From the NCBI GenBank assembly GCA_964472785.1, contig CAYYMH010000026.1:1-52089 (forward strand): a DNA stretch of 52,089 bases, given 5' to 3'. The position numbers and the translations under genes were made by a program. The first letter of the stretch is position 1. Each line of letters opens with the position of its first letter. Under the pieces are notes generated by a model that was not told the DNA's origin, made no database searches, and saw only the letters and a list, made by a program, of their open reading frames with translations. This DNA is from CAYYMH01 sp964472785 (lineage in GTDB: Bacteria > Zhuqueibacterota > Zhuqueibacteria > Thermofontimicrobiales > Thermofontimicrobiaceae). Shown here piece by piece: positions 1 to 8,619 of this stretch.

Positions 1-42
1 AAATAAAACGAGATTTTTGGCAGAAAATTTGGGGAAATAAAG

Positions 43-1335
43 TTAGATATTACATCTTTCCTTTTCAAAGACTCTCAATAAAGTGAGACAGTTGAGCGGC
101 GTCCTATGTACGTTCAGTGCTGCAAGATCTTTCACAACCTTTGTAACAGTGCCGTCGTCGGCTGGCCACTTTTTCGCCTCACCATACTTCGTCACCAACT
201 CTCTTACGCGCGTTCGATGCAGCGGTTGCAGATGCAGTACTTCAAACTCATGGTGCAATTTTGAGAACGCGAACTTTTCACTAAAGGTGGGTTCAGTATA
301 GTTGACCATCACAAGGATGGGCTTCTCTTGGAATTCAGCGTCTAGGCACTTAAGCATATTGGCATGGTCAATGATATTGCCATTCCAAGAGTCAAGGAGT
401 ATGCAGTCAGGATGCGTGACGTTCGATCCAAAAGACTTGAGTTGCTCATCAATGGCATTCAGAACTTTGCGGGTTTTTGTGTGTGCAGCATCAACATATG
501 CCCAAATTGCCCCTCGCTTGTACGCCTCTAGGCGTATGTGGTGGCAAAGACACGTCTGTCCGAATTGAGGTTGTGCCAGGACGAGAGCGGATCTAGGGTT
601 GACTATGAGTTCTGGGAGAAGATTGTCCTCATCTGTTGAATCCCGTTTCTTGGTAACGGTGGGCTCGACTAAGATTTCGGGCTGACCCTTGTAGGCCGAA
701 AGTGAATTAGTGAGGGACCTTTCGAGTCTTTCCGTATTTGAACGAATGACGCTTGTGCTTGGAAATGGAGACGATCTCGTAGCACCCTTCAAGATTGGTT
801 TCAGAGCATCACCACCTTGCTCCCATTCGGTAGCGTTCATTGCTAGGTTAAAAGCGAACTCGACTTCTCTTCCCGCACCCAAAGCGTCATAGAACGCAAC
901 AGCGAACTTTATTGCCTTCGCGTCATCAACCTGTCCGTGCATCCCCACGACATGGTCAATATGTCTAGCAATCGCCTCGGCTTGGTTTTCGGAGTAACAT
1001 GCATTCAGCACAACGCAATCAACATGCTCTGCAAATAGCTCGAAGAACCCTGACAACGTCTCCGCAGTGACCAGCATTGATTCCCCCGACTCATTTTCAA
1101 AGGCAATGCCACTGTTCTTGTCGCCGTGCCCACAGAAATGCACAATGGCCGGTTCATAATCCAACATCGCTCGGCGCACGTCTTCAGCTCGCGCTGCGAG
1201 TACTGACTTTAAGATGAAATCATCCCGTTTACAAGCCCTGCGTAGGCCATCAGTGATCTCCCGGACCTCCTTATCCAAACGCAGATTTTTGGTATCAACT
1301 GGATTTGCAGCCAGCACCAAGATCGTCTTTTTCAT
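43..1335 (-). CDS. CHAT-domain protein with degenerate STAND/NACHT-like C-terminal half
   Basis: The N-terminal ~200 residues look like a CHAT (caspase-HetF-associated with TPR) peptidase domain: a conserved VHFCGHG with the probable catalytic His70 and LNAC with the probable catalytic Cys113. The second half resembles a STAND/NACHT-like NTPase. The Walker A position reads AQPQFGQT, so the usual GKT lysine is Gln, and a Walker-B-like CILLDSW follows. The protein stops just after an RTPLNCLTLL segment, where STAND proteins normally continue into further helical domains, so it may be truncated. I chose the ATG at 1335 because AAGGAGGG lies about 11 nt upstream; a longer start from 1365 has no such site. 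CHAT proteases joined to NTPase modules are often anti-phage effectors or sensors. The role here is inferred from domain type and the neighbouring restriction genes. Confidence 0.75.
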   Translation of the reverse strand: MKKTILVLAANPVDTKNLRLDKEVREITDGLRRACKRDDFILKSVLAARAEDVRRAMLDYEPAIVHFCGHGDKNSGIAFENESGESMLVTAETLSGFFELFAEHVDCVVLNACYSENQAEAIARHIDHVVGMHGQVDDAKAIKFAVAFYDALGAGREVEFAFNLAMNATEWEQGGDALKPILKGATRSSPFPSTSVIRSNTERLERSLTNSLSAYKGQPEILVEPTVTKKRDSTDEDNLLPELIVNPRSALVLAQPQFGQTCLCHHIRLEAYKRGAIWAYVDAAHTKTRKVLNAIDEQLKSFGSNVTHPDCILLDSWNGNIIDHANMLKCLDAEFQEKPILVMVNYTEPTFSEKFAFSKLHHEFEVLHLQPLHRTRVRELVTKYGEAKKWPADDGTVTKVVKDLAALNVHRTPLNCLTLLRVFEKERCNI

Positions 1336-1769
1336 TTGCTTCAGCCCTCCTTGTGTTACAAACAAGTGATTATACAGATCTACATAACATAGATTTTCAA
1401 TGTAAAAAATAATCTGACAAAGTCAATAAAATATAATTTTCTTCCATTAAAAAATCTGATGATTTTGGTGTTATACTGACCTGCTATTTAGTCCAATCTG
1501 AGTATAATAAAGAAAGATAACATGTTGCTGTTAAAAAACTGAATCCGGCTCTGCTGTCAAAAAAAAACATGAGGGTGAGTCTGTATCTCACCGAATCTGC
1601 CAATCTCTGATCCGCGTTTCAAAGAAGTGATGAAATAATGGTAAAATATACGATATAAAGAATAAAATGTCAAGAGCAAAATATTATTTTTTTAAATAAA
1701 TTTTCGAAGTTTGGGAAATTACGAAGGAATGCTTTACGAAAGGAAAAAATTAATGAAGAAAATAACAGC
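1336..1769. other. Non-coding, AT-rich upstream region of the CHAT gene
   Basis: This stretch is very AT-rich and has no supportable ORF. It should hold the promoter of the minus-strand CHAT gene. A small hairpin (GGTGAG/CTCACC, about 1574-1592) is the only other structure I noticed. No tRNA, phage attachment site or insertion sequence was recognised. Confidence 0.5.
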
Positions 1770-1800
1770 AAATCAATCCCGCCAAAGACGGGATTGATTT
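1770..1800 (-). terminator. Rho-independent terminator, 12-bp perfect stem
   Basis: The arms AAATCAATCCCG and CGGGATTGATTT pair perfectly over 12 bp around a 7-nt loop. The hairpin lies about 30 nt past the stop codon of the gene ending at 1833 on the minus strand. A T-rich run follows on that strand (TTATTTTCTTC). Confidence 0.7.
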
Positions 1801-1832
1801 GCCAGAGCTTTCTTTATATACGGGTAGACAAT

Positions 1833-2489
1833 TCACGACGGCTCTACCACACCCAGTTTTTCCATCAGTTGTGGTTTGTCTTCCAGGGCGATGCGGGCGA
1901 TGGCGAGGAAGTCGGCTAACCATGCTTCGAGCTCATCAATTGCCTTGTCACGCTCCTGGGTGGCTTGCTGGGCTTCGCCTTTTTCTTTTTCCTGGGCAGC
2001 GTTGGCTGCTTCGGTTTGATCGAGCAGCGCTTTGCCGGCTTCAATCTTTTCGCGGGTCATGCCGTATGTTGCCATCTTTTCCAGCACGGTGGCATCGCCT
2101 AAGGCATTGAGGTAAAACTGTTTTGCCTGGGCTAACCAGCCGGCTAACGATACTTTTCGTGTGCCGCCCAAATCCAGTTTTTGATAGAGCGAATGATCAT
2201 CCCGTAACGCAATGCGGGCAACCTTGACAAAGCGCATATATTGCTGATCCGCTTCTTCCCAGATGTCTTTTAGCTCGCCGGTCGCTTCGAATTGATCGCC
2301 GTATTCTTTTTGCTGTTTCTGTTGCAACTGGTTTGCCGTGTCCAGCAGTGTTTTTCCCACATTGAGGCGGGTGTCGTCGTAGCCGAATTCGGCTAAAAAA
2401 GTTTTTACCTCTGTGTCTGAAAGCGCGTTGTCGATGGCAACCTGTGCCGCCATTAACCGTTCTGCCAATGATTTTTTGGATTTCGTCAT
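1833..2489 (-). CDS. Unknown helical protein with internal duplication
   Basis: I do not recognise the family. The 218-residue product is acidic, Gln/Glu/Ala-rich, has no signal peptide or membrane segment, and is predicted to be helical with coiled-coil stretches. It consists of two related halves. Residues ~30-108 (FLAEFGYDDTRLNVGKTLLD ... KVARIALRDD) align by eye with ~138-215 (EKMATYGMTREKIEAGKALLD ... AIARIALEDK). Each half has a short 'xxYG/FGY' turn, a GK.LLD helix, a Gln/Glu-rich linker and an ARIAL.D helix, which looks like a duplicated four-helix arrangement. The start at 2489 is supported by AAGGAGG 5 nt upstream. It appears to be transcribed alone and ends at the hairpin at 1770-1800. 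Confidence 0.7.
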   Translation of the reverse strand: MTKSKKSLAERLMAAQVAIDNALSDTEVKTFLAEFGYDDTRLNVGKTLLDTANQLQQKQQKEYGDQFEATGELKDIWEEADQQYMRFVKVARIALRDDHSLYQKLDLGGTRKVSLAGWLAQAKQFYLNALGDATVLEKMATYGMTREKIEAGKALLDQTEAANAAQEKEKGEAQQATQERDKAIDELEAWLADFLAIARIALEDKPQLMEKLGVVEPS

Positions 2490-2788
2490 TACAACCTCCT
2501 TGTTAAGTTGAATAATTTATTGAGTGAAACTCATACCAACAGACCGGTTGCGATTATGTGCAAGGTTCGTTCCGCTTCGTCAATTATGCAGGCTTGACTG
2601 CTAATGTCAGTGATATTTTTACTAATTTAAGGGAGAATACCGCATTAAAAACAATATGAAGCAAAATCGTTGATAGAAAGACCAAAATGATGAGGAAATT
2701 TAGCTGATTTATATTTCAGAATGGAATCCGAAGGGCGAATTGCTATTGCAGATTGAAAAAAAAGAGCAGAAACAAGACAGATAACGCA
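2490..2788. other. Intergenic region without recognisable genes
   Basis: AT-rich sequence between the unknown helical gene and the 21-bp repeat array. It presumably contains the promoter of the minus-strand gene ending at 1833. I saw no ORF with a ribosome site, no RNA gene and no clear hairpin. Confidence 0.4.
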
Positions 2789-3019
2789 TGATATATCGTT
2801 CCGACATGGTAATATATCATTCCGACACGGTGATATATCGTTCCGAGGCGATGATATATGATTCCGAGGCGATGATATATGATTCCGACATGGTAATATA
2901 TCGTTCCGACGCGATGATATATGATTCCGACACGGTGATATATGATTGCGACACGGTGATATATCGTTCCGACACGGTGATATATCGTTCCGACATGGTG
3001 ATATATCGTTCCGACCGTC
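2789..3019. repeat. Tandem repeat, 11 copies of a 21-bp unit
   Basis: Eleven head-to-tail units of exactly 21 bp start every 21 bases from 2789. The constant parts are a TGATATAT block at the start of the unit (TAATATAT in two copies) and TTCCGA in the middle; one unit reads TTGCGA. The dinucleotide between them varies (CG, GA or CA), as does the triplet after TTCCGA. Because 21 is a multiple of three, the array is open in one frame and would read as a 7-residue repeat, but no ribosome site precedes it. Differences between units fall mostly at first and second codon positions, unlike protein-coding conservation. I treat it as a DNA-level repeat of unknown role. Confidence 0.85.
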
Positions 3020-3083
3020 TGAAATATTTGTACTTTAGCTTGAAATATTATTGCTTCAAATTGGAATTGTATTACAGCGGTTT

Positions 3084-3332
3084 CTAATATTCTGTATCTT
3101 TCGGCGGATAGGGGTCTCTTCCCGGTTTGATGGTATCTTTGCTGCGGATTTTTCCGTCACGGCCTTTCGTGATTAGCTCTCCGCCACCGCCCTTCTTTAA
3201 CATGTCGCGAGCCGCATCTTCGGCTTCTTTTTGGGTGTGATGAATTGATGAAGCCTTATCAGAAATATTTTTCTTGTTCACCCATTTTCCATCTTCTCTG
3301 CAGTAGACTATTCTGTCTGATTTTTTGCTCAT
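3084..3332 (-). CDS. DUF2188 domain protein
   Basis: An 82-residue basic protein matching DUF2188. It has a short N-terminal strand pair (RIVYCREDGKW), a central helix that starts with a conserved His and carries HTQKEAEDAARDMLKK, and a C-terminal GRDGKIRSKD..G.DP.PPK tail. All of these are typical of the family. The family's molecular role is not established. The second of two closely spaced ATGs (3332) sits 7 nt from AAGGAG and is preferred over the one at 3338, which is only 1 nt away. It is the last gene of the minus-strand defence run, 29 nt after the GmrSD-like gene, and may belong to that operon. Confidence 0.8.
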   Translation of the reverse strand: MSKKSDRIVYCREDGKWVNKKNISDKASSIHHTQKEAEDAARDMLKKGGGGELITKGRDGKIRSKDTIKPGRDPYPPKDTEY

Positions 3333-3360
3333 AATCATACTCCTTATTTATGAAATAATA

Positions 3361-5154
3361 TCATTCATCAAAACTCCAAATTTTTAACGCTATATTAGAT
3401 AATTCGTGTCCCCTTTTATCTATCTGCCTAAATCTGAATTGACTATAATTTTCACAAAGTAGCTTATTCAGTTTTATATTTGATTTTCGGTAATGGTATT
3501 TCTTTTTACTAAAAGGATTATTATACGCTCCAAGATTTAATTCATCGGCAAGCAGCGTCATATTACCTATTCTGTGTACATACTTTCTATGCTGAACATT
3601 CGCATCTTTTCCTAAATATTTTTTCCAATCTCCATAGGTTCTTCTCGATTTTTTTGTATTTATGGTTTGTGGAATAATGTGCTCAAGCTGTAGATCTCTA
3701 CCCGTAGTTAGTTCGAACTCTCCCTTATCTTCGATTAAATAATATTCAATTTGTTCAAGCACACATTTTGCTCTATCTGTCAATCTTCCTTTGAATTGAT
3801 GTTTTGTAAAATGATCCTTAAATTCCGAATCAGGGGGTAAATGTACTAATAGCTGCTTTCTGACAGAATTAACAATATCTTTATTTGGGACATTAATAAG
3901 TTTAGAAAAAATCTCATCTAGCTCTCCAGTTCTATATTGACAAACATGTCGCCTTAACATAAAGGTTTCGATGAGTTTCAAAATTTTAAGTAACTTTTTC
4001 TCATCTATATTTCTTCGAAAAAGGTTCAATAAAAATATATAAGAGGGTAAAGATTTAATTCTGGCAAGATTAAACAAAATTTTATTAATTTTTTTGGTCT
4101 TAAATTGTCTCTTTCGTATTTTTCGGTAAACAACTGAAGCATCCCTAATTTTATATAAAAAATCTGTTATATGAATTCTCCCGTCAAAATTATTACCCTC
4201 CTGATCATCGTTATTAACCTCGTTATTTTCTTCAATGACTTCTTCTTCATCGATATCAATATCATCTGAATAATAGCCATATTCTGACAATAGCTCTGTA
4301 TTTTCAACACTTTTCATATAATAGTCTTTTAACTTTTCAACAAGTTTATTCATTGTAAGCTTTTGTTTTAGTACTGAACATGTGTATTGTCTGAGAAAAG
4401 TATTCGTATCAATCTCGTCAAGATTAATTATTATTTCAGACCAGATATTTTTTATGTCATCTAATGTTTTATCCTCGTGTTTAGCTGCATGACCTAAAAT
4501 AAAATTCTTAATCAAATCTGTTGGACTTAGCCGAAGTCCCCGGTTATTAATTGTCTCAAATAGTTTATATGCATCTTTCGCTAACCCGACATCCAAGCGA
4601 ATTATGACAGCGATATGAGTCAATTTGTATAAAAATTTATTTAACTCGACAATATTATATTCCTCTAGCCAATCATTGAAATCACTGAATGCATCAACTA
4701 ATTTTCTATTTTTTATTTTCGAAAAATCTTTTTGCCGTAGAATAAGCTTAAAATCCGGCTCGTCTAGATCGCCCATAATTAATTTATTACGGACTTTTTC
4801 ATCAAAATCTTTACAAAGTAGATAAGTATCAATTTCTTTGGCTTTATCCTGTTTACCAAGCTTGAGATATCTTAACTTTATGGATAAAAATAGAAGAAAT
4901 AATGTTGCTATACGCTGCTGCCCATCTACTATCTCTGGTCTATTAAGTCCTCCTTTATGTGTTTTTGTGTGTAACAATATCATGCCAAAAAGATGATTAT
5001 CATTTTCCCTTAACATTTCTATATCATCAAAAAGAGCAGCATATTGGTTTTCTCCCCATGCATATCGTCTCTGGTAAGCAGGAATTAGAAACTGTTCACT
5101 ACTGTTATAAAAAAGCTGACCAATACTAAGCTTGTTTGGTGTAATATCCATCAT
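3361..5154 (-). CDS. GmrSD-type DUF262/DUF1524 restriction protein
   Basis: A 597-residue single-chain GmrSD-like enzyme. The N-terminal DUF262 domain has the IPAYQRRYAW motif (~residues 24-33) and the VDGQQR nucleotide-pocket motif (~75). The C-terminal DUF1524 His-Me-finger-like nuclease domain has LEHIIPQ (~485) and GNMTLL..ELN (~530). In characterised GmrSD systems this pair makes an NTP-dependent type IV endonuclease that cuts modified (glucosylated hydroxymethylcytosine) phage DNA. The substrate here is unknown. A low-complexity acidic stretch (~290-320) separates the halves. The gene lies 54 nt downstream of res on the same strand, so modification-dependent and modification-sensitive restriction appear to be co-transcribed. 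Confidence 0.88.
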   Translation of the reverse strand: MMDITPNKLSIGQLFYNSSEQFLIPAYQRRYAWGENQYAALFDDIEMLRENDNHLFGMILLHTKTHKGGLNRPEIVDGQQRIATLFLLFLSIKLRYLKLGKQDKAKEIDTYLLCKDFDEKVRNKLIMGDLDEPDFKLILRQKDFSKIKNRKLVDAFSDFNDWLEEYNIVELNKFLYKLTHIAVIIRLDVGLAKDAYKLFETINNRGLRLSPTDLIKNFILGHAAKHEDKTLDDIKNIWSEIIINLDEIDTNTFLRQYTCSVLKQKLTMNKLVEKLKDYYMKSVENTELLSEYGYYSDDIDIDEEEVIEENNEVNNDDQEGNNFDGRIHITDFLYKIRDASVVYRKIRKRQFKTKKINKILFNLARIKSLPSYIFLLNLFRRNIDEKKLLKILKLIETFMLRRHVCQYRTGELDEIFSKLINVPNKDIVNSVRKQLLVHLPPDSEFKDHFTKHQFKGRLTDRAKCVLEQIEYYLIEDKGEFELTTGRDLQLEHIIPQTINTKKSRRTYGDWKKYLGKDANVQHRKYVHRIGNMTLLADELNLGAYNNPFSKKKYHYRKSNIKLNKLLCENYSQFRFRQIDKRGHELSNIALKIWSFDE

Positions 5155-5208
5155 GAGGCTCGATCCTTTCTACATTTTGCTTTAATATTAATTACAGTTT
5201 AAGAATAT

Positions 5209-7989
5209 TTAATTTATACTGTGTTTCTTTAATATGTCTTCTATATCAGAAGGATGGAACGAGACATCCCAATTCCATTCACCGAATCCACCATGATTAT
5301 TAATTGCCTTTACCCACTCTTCAAGAAAAGAACGTTTTGTTCTATTCTGTTCGTTGTCTTGACCTTTGGTCTCTAAAACTAAATATGCACCATTGGTTAA
5401 TTGGATAATAAAATCAGGATAATATTTTCTAATAATTCCTTGATAATTGTAAAGAATTGCAAAACCTAAGTGATCATTCTTAACATATGATTTTACCTTT
5501 TCTGATTTATCAAATAGATAGGCTTCTGAAGCTTCCCAAGTGCTATCAACAACAATGTGATTGATATGCGATTTTTTTGTCCACTCACAGGGTTTACTTG
5601 TATACCATGTTCTCATGTCACCAGTTGACCTGATTGGATGCTCGCGGTCAAATACTGGCGATAGTTCTTCTGTATTTTCAGCACGTAAAGAATTCCAAAG
5701 ATGTTGCACAATCTTATTCATATTTAGCATGATTAAAATTCTTCTTTTGAGTCTATCCTGGCTGAGAAGATCGTTTTTAATAATGATTTTATCCGATTTT
5801 ATAAACTGTTCGATAATACGTATTAATTGGACAAGGAATATCTCTTTACTTCCTTTCCAGTTTGGGTTCTCATTATTGTATATCCTTTTCGCAGTTTCAA
5901 AGATAATCGTTTGTAAGCGGAATTTATCAGCAATTTCACGGAGATCAATATCTGATAATGCAGCCATATTTGGTTTTCCAGCGATAACAGCAGCCAACTC
6001 TGCCTGAGTTATTGCGTCATAAGGATCTAATTCAATGTGCTTCGCTTCTTCCAGTGTTAAGATTGGTTTATAAACATGATCGATTCTTACGACATTGGGC
6101 CATTGAATTTTATGTTCTTCTTTGTCTTTGACAGGCTCAATTTTTGTCTTTGGTGGTGGCGGAGGCGGGGGAGGTCCGTCACCTCCTTCATGAGGCAAGA
6201 AGGTAAACGGCACACCAAATATATTTACATATTCTGCTTCGAACAAACCATTTTCAGACACTTCATAGGAAGTGCGTCTTAATCCTCGGCCTACGACCTG
6301 TTCACAGAGAAGTTGGCTAGAAAAAGCACGTAATCCCATGATGTGCGTAACAGTCTTGGCATCCCAACCTTCAGAAAGCATACCAACAGAAATAACATTC
6401 TGAATATCTTCTCCCGGCTGTCCTTGTTTACCAACAGTGTCAACTTGTAACCTCAAATATTCAGCTTTTTGTTTCTGTGTAAGTTTCTTTTCTTCTCCGT
6501 TTTCATCTTGATCCGAAATCTCTATATTGATAGCTTCTTCCTCCGATTCTGCCTTTTCTAAAATTTTGCTATCAATTTGCAATGTTTTATTTGGCTCACA
6601 TAGCTCAGGAATTAATATTTGATTATGATCAAAAGCAAATTTGATTCTTGCCGAAGTTTCAACACGATTTGCCACAGTAATCATTACAGGTGGAACTTTA
6701 TGACCGATGTCATCCCATTTATTTTTCGCTTCCAACCAGTCTTGTCCCAGTAGATAATATGCATTTGTTACCAGATCAGGCAAAGGTTCTGATTCTTCTG
6801 CTCTGCGATTGATGTCATCTTTTACCGTCGGGTCCATATAAATGTGATAAAGACGAGACATCAATTCTTTCGTTCGCTTTGCATCGTCACGAATAACAAC
6901 ACGGGGTGTTTTGACAAGCCCTGACTCTATGGCATCATTCAAACCAAAGTCACTGACAATCCATTCAAACAGTGCTTCTTCAGAGCTTTTCTTCCCGGAT
7001 GGGGCAAATGGTGTCGCGGATAAATCAAAGCATCGGATAATGTTTCTGGCTCTGTGAATCCGATCCAGCCCACCGACCCAGATTGTAGATTCTTCGATAT
7101 CTTCTTTTTTTACTCCTTTTATTTTTGATTCAGCCGGAATACGCCACGCATGATGGGCTTCGTCGTTGATCACAATAATATTCTTGGATTTTGCCATATC
7201 GCCAAGAACATCATGGACATATGCTTCATCGCTTTTTACTCCTCGCTTATCCACGCTTCTTTTTTTGGCTAATTTTTCTTCTGTATCCCACGCCAGTTTA
7301 TGCCAATTGATAATGAGAATTTTTCCCTGTCTGAGTTTATCCATCAATCCGGCAGGAACAACATTAAATTCTTCATAGTAATTATCAGAATTGTTGGGAT
7401 TTAAAACACTCAAGCGGCTCCTTACAGTTAGGCCGGGAGCCACGACCAATATGTTTTTTGAAAATCGCGTGTCTTTAGAATTGGCGACTTTGTTTAAGAT
7501 GTTCCAGGCAATAATCATAGCCATGATGATGGTCTTTCCTGAGCCCGTTGCCATTTTACAGCACCAACGGATGAACTCGCCGCCGTCTGATGGAATATCA
7601 ATCCCGACCTTTTCAGAAGCTGGCGCTTCGGTTAGCCAAATAAGTGTTTCAATGGCTTCTAATTGGCAAAAGAAAAACCGACGGTCTTTGCGTTCTTCCG
7701 GATCTTTCCAGTGCTTAAGCAGTCGGTCCGTTATGCCGGACACACCCGTGTAACCAGCCTCTCGCCATGCTTTCACCCTCGGTCGTATTTTGTTGACCAG
7801 TTCAATTTCAATGAACTGGCCCGGATCATCAAACGCCTTCGAGTCCGGTGTTGCCACAACATATCCTGCTGGACGTCTGCCTTCTTTTTGATAAAAAGTG
7901 CGAGTTTCCCGCTCATAAAACCAATGTGTTAATGGCTCTTTATAAGGAGAATTGATGATAAGTTTATCAATAGATTTTCTTTTTTCCAT
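5209..7989 (-). CDS. Type III restriction enzyme, Res subunit (helicase-nuclease)
   Basis: A 926-residue superfamily 2 helicase fused to a nuclease, the usual size for type III Res. Visible motifs are MATGSGKT (Walker A, ~146-153), NDEAHHAW (DEAH box, ~275), FDLSATPF (motif III, ~323), SVGMLSEGWD (motif V region, ~540) and QVVGRGLRR (motif VI, ~570). A C-terminal PD-(D/E)XK site follows: PDF...(X)n...ETKG (~855-875). An eight-proline run (~618-625) probably forms a linker between helicase core and nuclease domain. It would act in the cytoplasm with Mod (8755-11259), translocating on ATP hydrolysis and cutting unmodified DNA. The start is MEKRKS with only a weak ribosome site. Confidence 0.9.
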   Translation of the reverse strand: MEKRKSIDKLIINSPYKEPLTHWFYERETRTFYQKEGRRPAGYVVATPDSKAFDDPGQFIEIELVNKIRPRVKAWREAGYTGVSGITDRLLKHWKDPEERKDRRFFFCQLEAIETLIWLTEAPASEKVGIDIPSDGGEFIRWCCKMATGSGKTIIMAMIIAWNILNKVANSKDTRFSKNILVVAPGLTVRSRLSVLNPNNSDNYYEEFNVVPAGLMDKLRQGKILIINWHKLAWDTEEKLAKKRSVDKRGVKSDEAYVHDVLGDMAKSKNIIVINDEAHHAWRIPAESKIKGVKKEDIEESTIWVGGLDRIHRARNIIRCFDLSATPFAPSGKKSSEEALFEWIVSDFGLNDAIESGLVKTPRVVIRDDAKRTKELMSRLYHIYMDPTVKDDINRRAEESEPLPDLVTNAYYLLGQDWLEAKNKWDDIGHKVPPVMITVANRVETSARIKFAFDHNQILIPELCEPNKTLQIDSKILEKAESEEEAINIEISDQDENGEEKKLTQKQKAEYLRLQVDTVGKQGQPGEDIQNVISVGMLSEGWDAKTVTHIMGLRAFSSQLLCEQVVGRGLRRTSYEVSENGLFEAEYVNIFGVPFTFLPHEGGDGPPPPPPPPKTKIEPVKDKEEHKIQWPNVVRIDHVYKPILTLEEAKHIELDPYDAITQAELAAVIAGKPNMAALSDIDLREIADKFRLQTIIFETAKRIYNNENPNWKGSKEIFLVQLIRIIEQFIKSDKIIIKNDLLSQDRLKRRILIMLNMNKIVQHLWNSLRAENTEELSPVFDREHPIRSTGDMRTWYTSKPCEWTKKSHINHIVVDSTWEASEAYLFDKSEKVKSYVKNDHLGFAILYNYQGIIRKYYPDFIIQLTNGAYLVLETKGQDNEQNRTKRSFLEEWVKAINNHGGFGEWNWDVSFHPSDIEDILKKHSIN

Positions 7990-8050
7990 TGTTTATTTTT
8001 CTCTTAAGTTTTTTCGTATCGCTTTGTAATCGCTCGCTCTTTGCTTTTTT

Positions 8051-8129
8051 GTCACCCTTCGATTATGCTCACCCTTCGACTGCGCTCACCCTTCGACTGC
8101 GCTCACCCTTCGACTGCGCTCAGGGTGAC
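8051..8129. repeat. Short palindromic repeat cluster (GTCACCCT...AGGGTGAC), left side
   Basis: A 17-bp unit (CACCCTTCGACTGCGCT and close variants) is repeated four times in tandem. The cluster is bounded by GTCACCCT at 8051 and AGGGTGAC ending at 8129. A single unit with these ends would fold into an 8-bp stem, so this looks like one palindromic element whose interior has expanded. It lies between the res start and the GIY-YIG stop codon. Confidence 0.85.
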
Positions 8130-8146
8130 GGGGAGAGCATGCTTTT

Positions 8147-8575
8147 TTATTCCGAATTGTAGTTTTTATTGTCATTTTCATGACGTTTATTTTTAGTGTC
8201 AGCCGAGGCGGATACCCCAGATTCGTCCCGAGCGGAGTCATCCCGAGCGGAGTCGAGGGATGACTTATTATAATTCAAATGAGAAGTTATATTCCTACAT
8301 TTTGCCAATTCATGAATTCTATCCCAATTACGTTCAAAAAGCGCTTCTTTCTTTTTCCGGCTCCACCCTTTAAGTTGTTTTTCAGCAGCAATTGCATCAT
8401 TGGGGTTATCAAATTTATCGAAATACATAAGCTTTACTGGTAGTCTGTTATATGTATAGCATTTTGGATTGATACCTTGATTGTGTTCTGTTAGCCTGCG
8501 TTCTAAATTATTAGTAATTCCAGTATAGTACGAATCATCACTGCATTTTAGAATGTAGACAAAATATGTTTTCAT
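8147..8575 (-). CDS. GIY-YIG nuclease family protein, tail encoded by a dispersed repeat
   Basis: The first ~85 residues are a GIY-YIG (UvrC N-terminal/YhbQ-like) nuclease domain: YFVYILKCSDDSYYTGIT carries the GIY and YIG equivalents (VYI, YTG), then the conserved Arg in LERRLTEH and the Glu in AAEKQLKGWSRKKK. These proteins nick DNA, but single-domain members have largely unknown roles. From about residue 104 on, the C-terminal tail reads SSLDSARDDSARDESG, which is translated from the repeat at 8225-8264, so it is probably a repeat-derived extension rather than a domain. The gene interrupts the mod-res order of the restriction operon and is flanked on both sides by related repeats. Confidence 0.85.
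   Translation of the reverse strand: MKTYFVYILKCSDDSYYTGITNNLERRLTEHNQGINPKCYTYNRLPVKLMYFDKFDNPNDAIAAEKQLKGWSRKKKEALFERNWDRIHELAKCRNITSHLNYNKSSLDSARDDSARDESGVSASADTKNKRHENDNKNYNSE
8225..8264. repeat. Palindromic repeat inside the GIY-YIG gene 3' end
   Basis: One and a half copies of a GTCATCCC...GGGATGAC element (8-bp stem, centre GAGCGGAGTCGA) lie inside the reading frame and encode the protein's Ser/Asp/Arg-rich tail. It belongs to the same family as the copy at 8728-8753. Confidence 0.85.
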
Positions 8576-8619
8576 AGTATTCTGTTATAAACTTTTTGAC
8601 CTTGTACGCTCTGCTTTTG

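Noticed and set aside
2789..3019. CRISPR array
   Set aside because: Units are directly contiguous with no spacers, and no cas genes are present.
2788..3087. 99-codon open frame across the 21-bp repeats as a protein gene
   Set aside because: Any 21-bp repeat without a stop stays open. There is no ribosome site, and unit-to-unit changes fall mainly at first and second codon positions.
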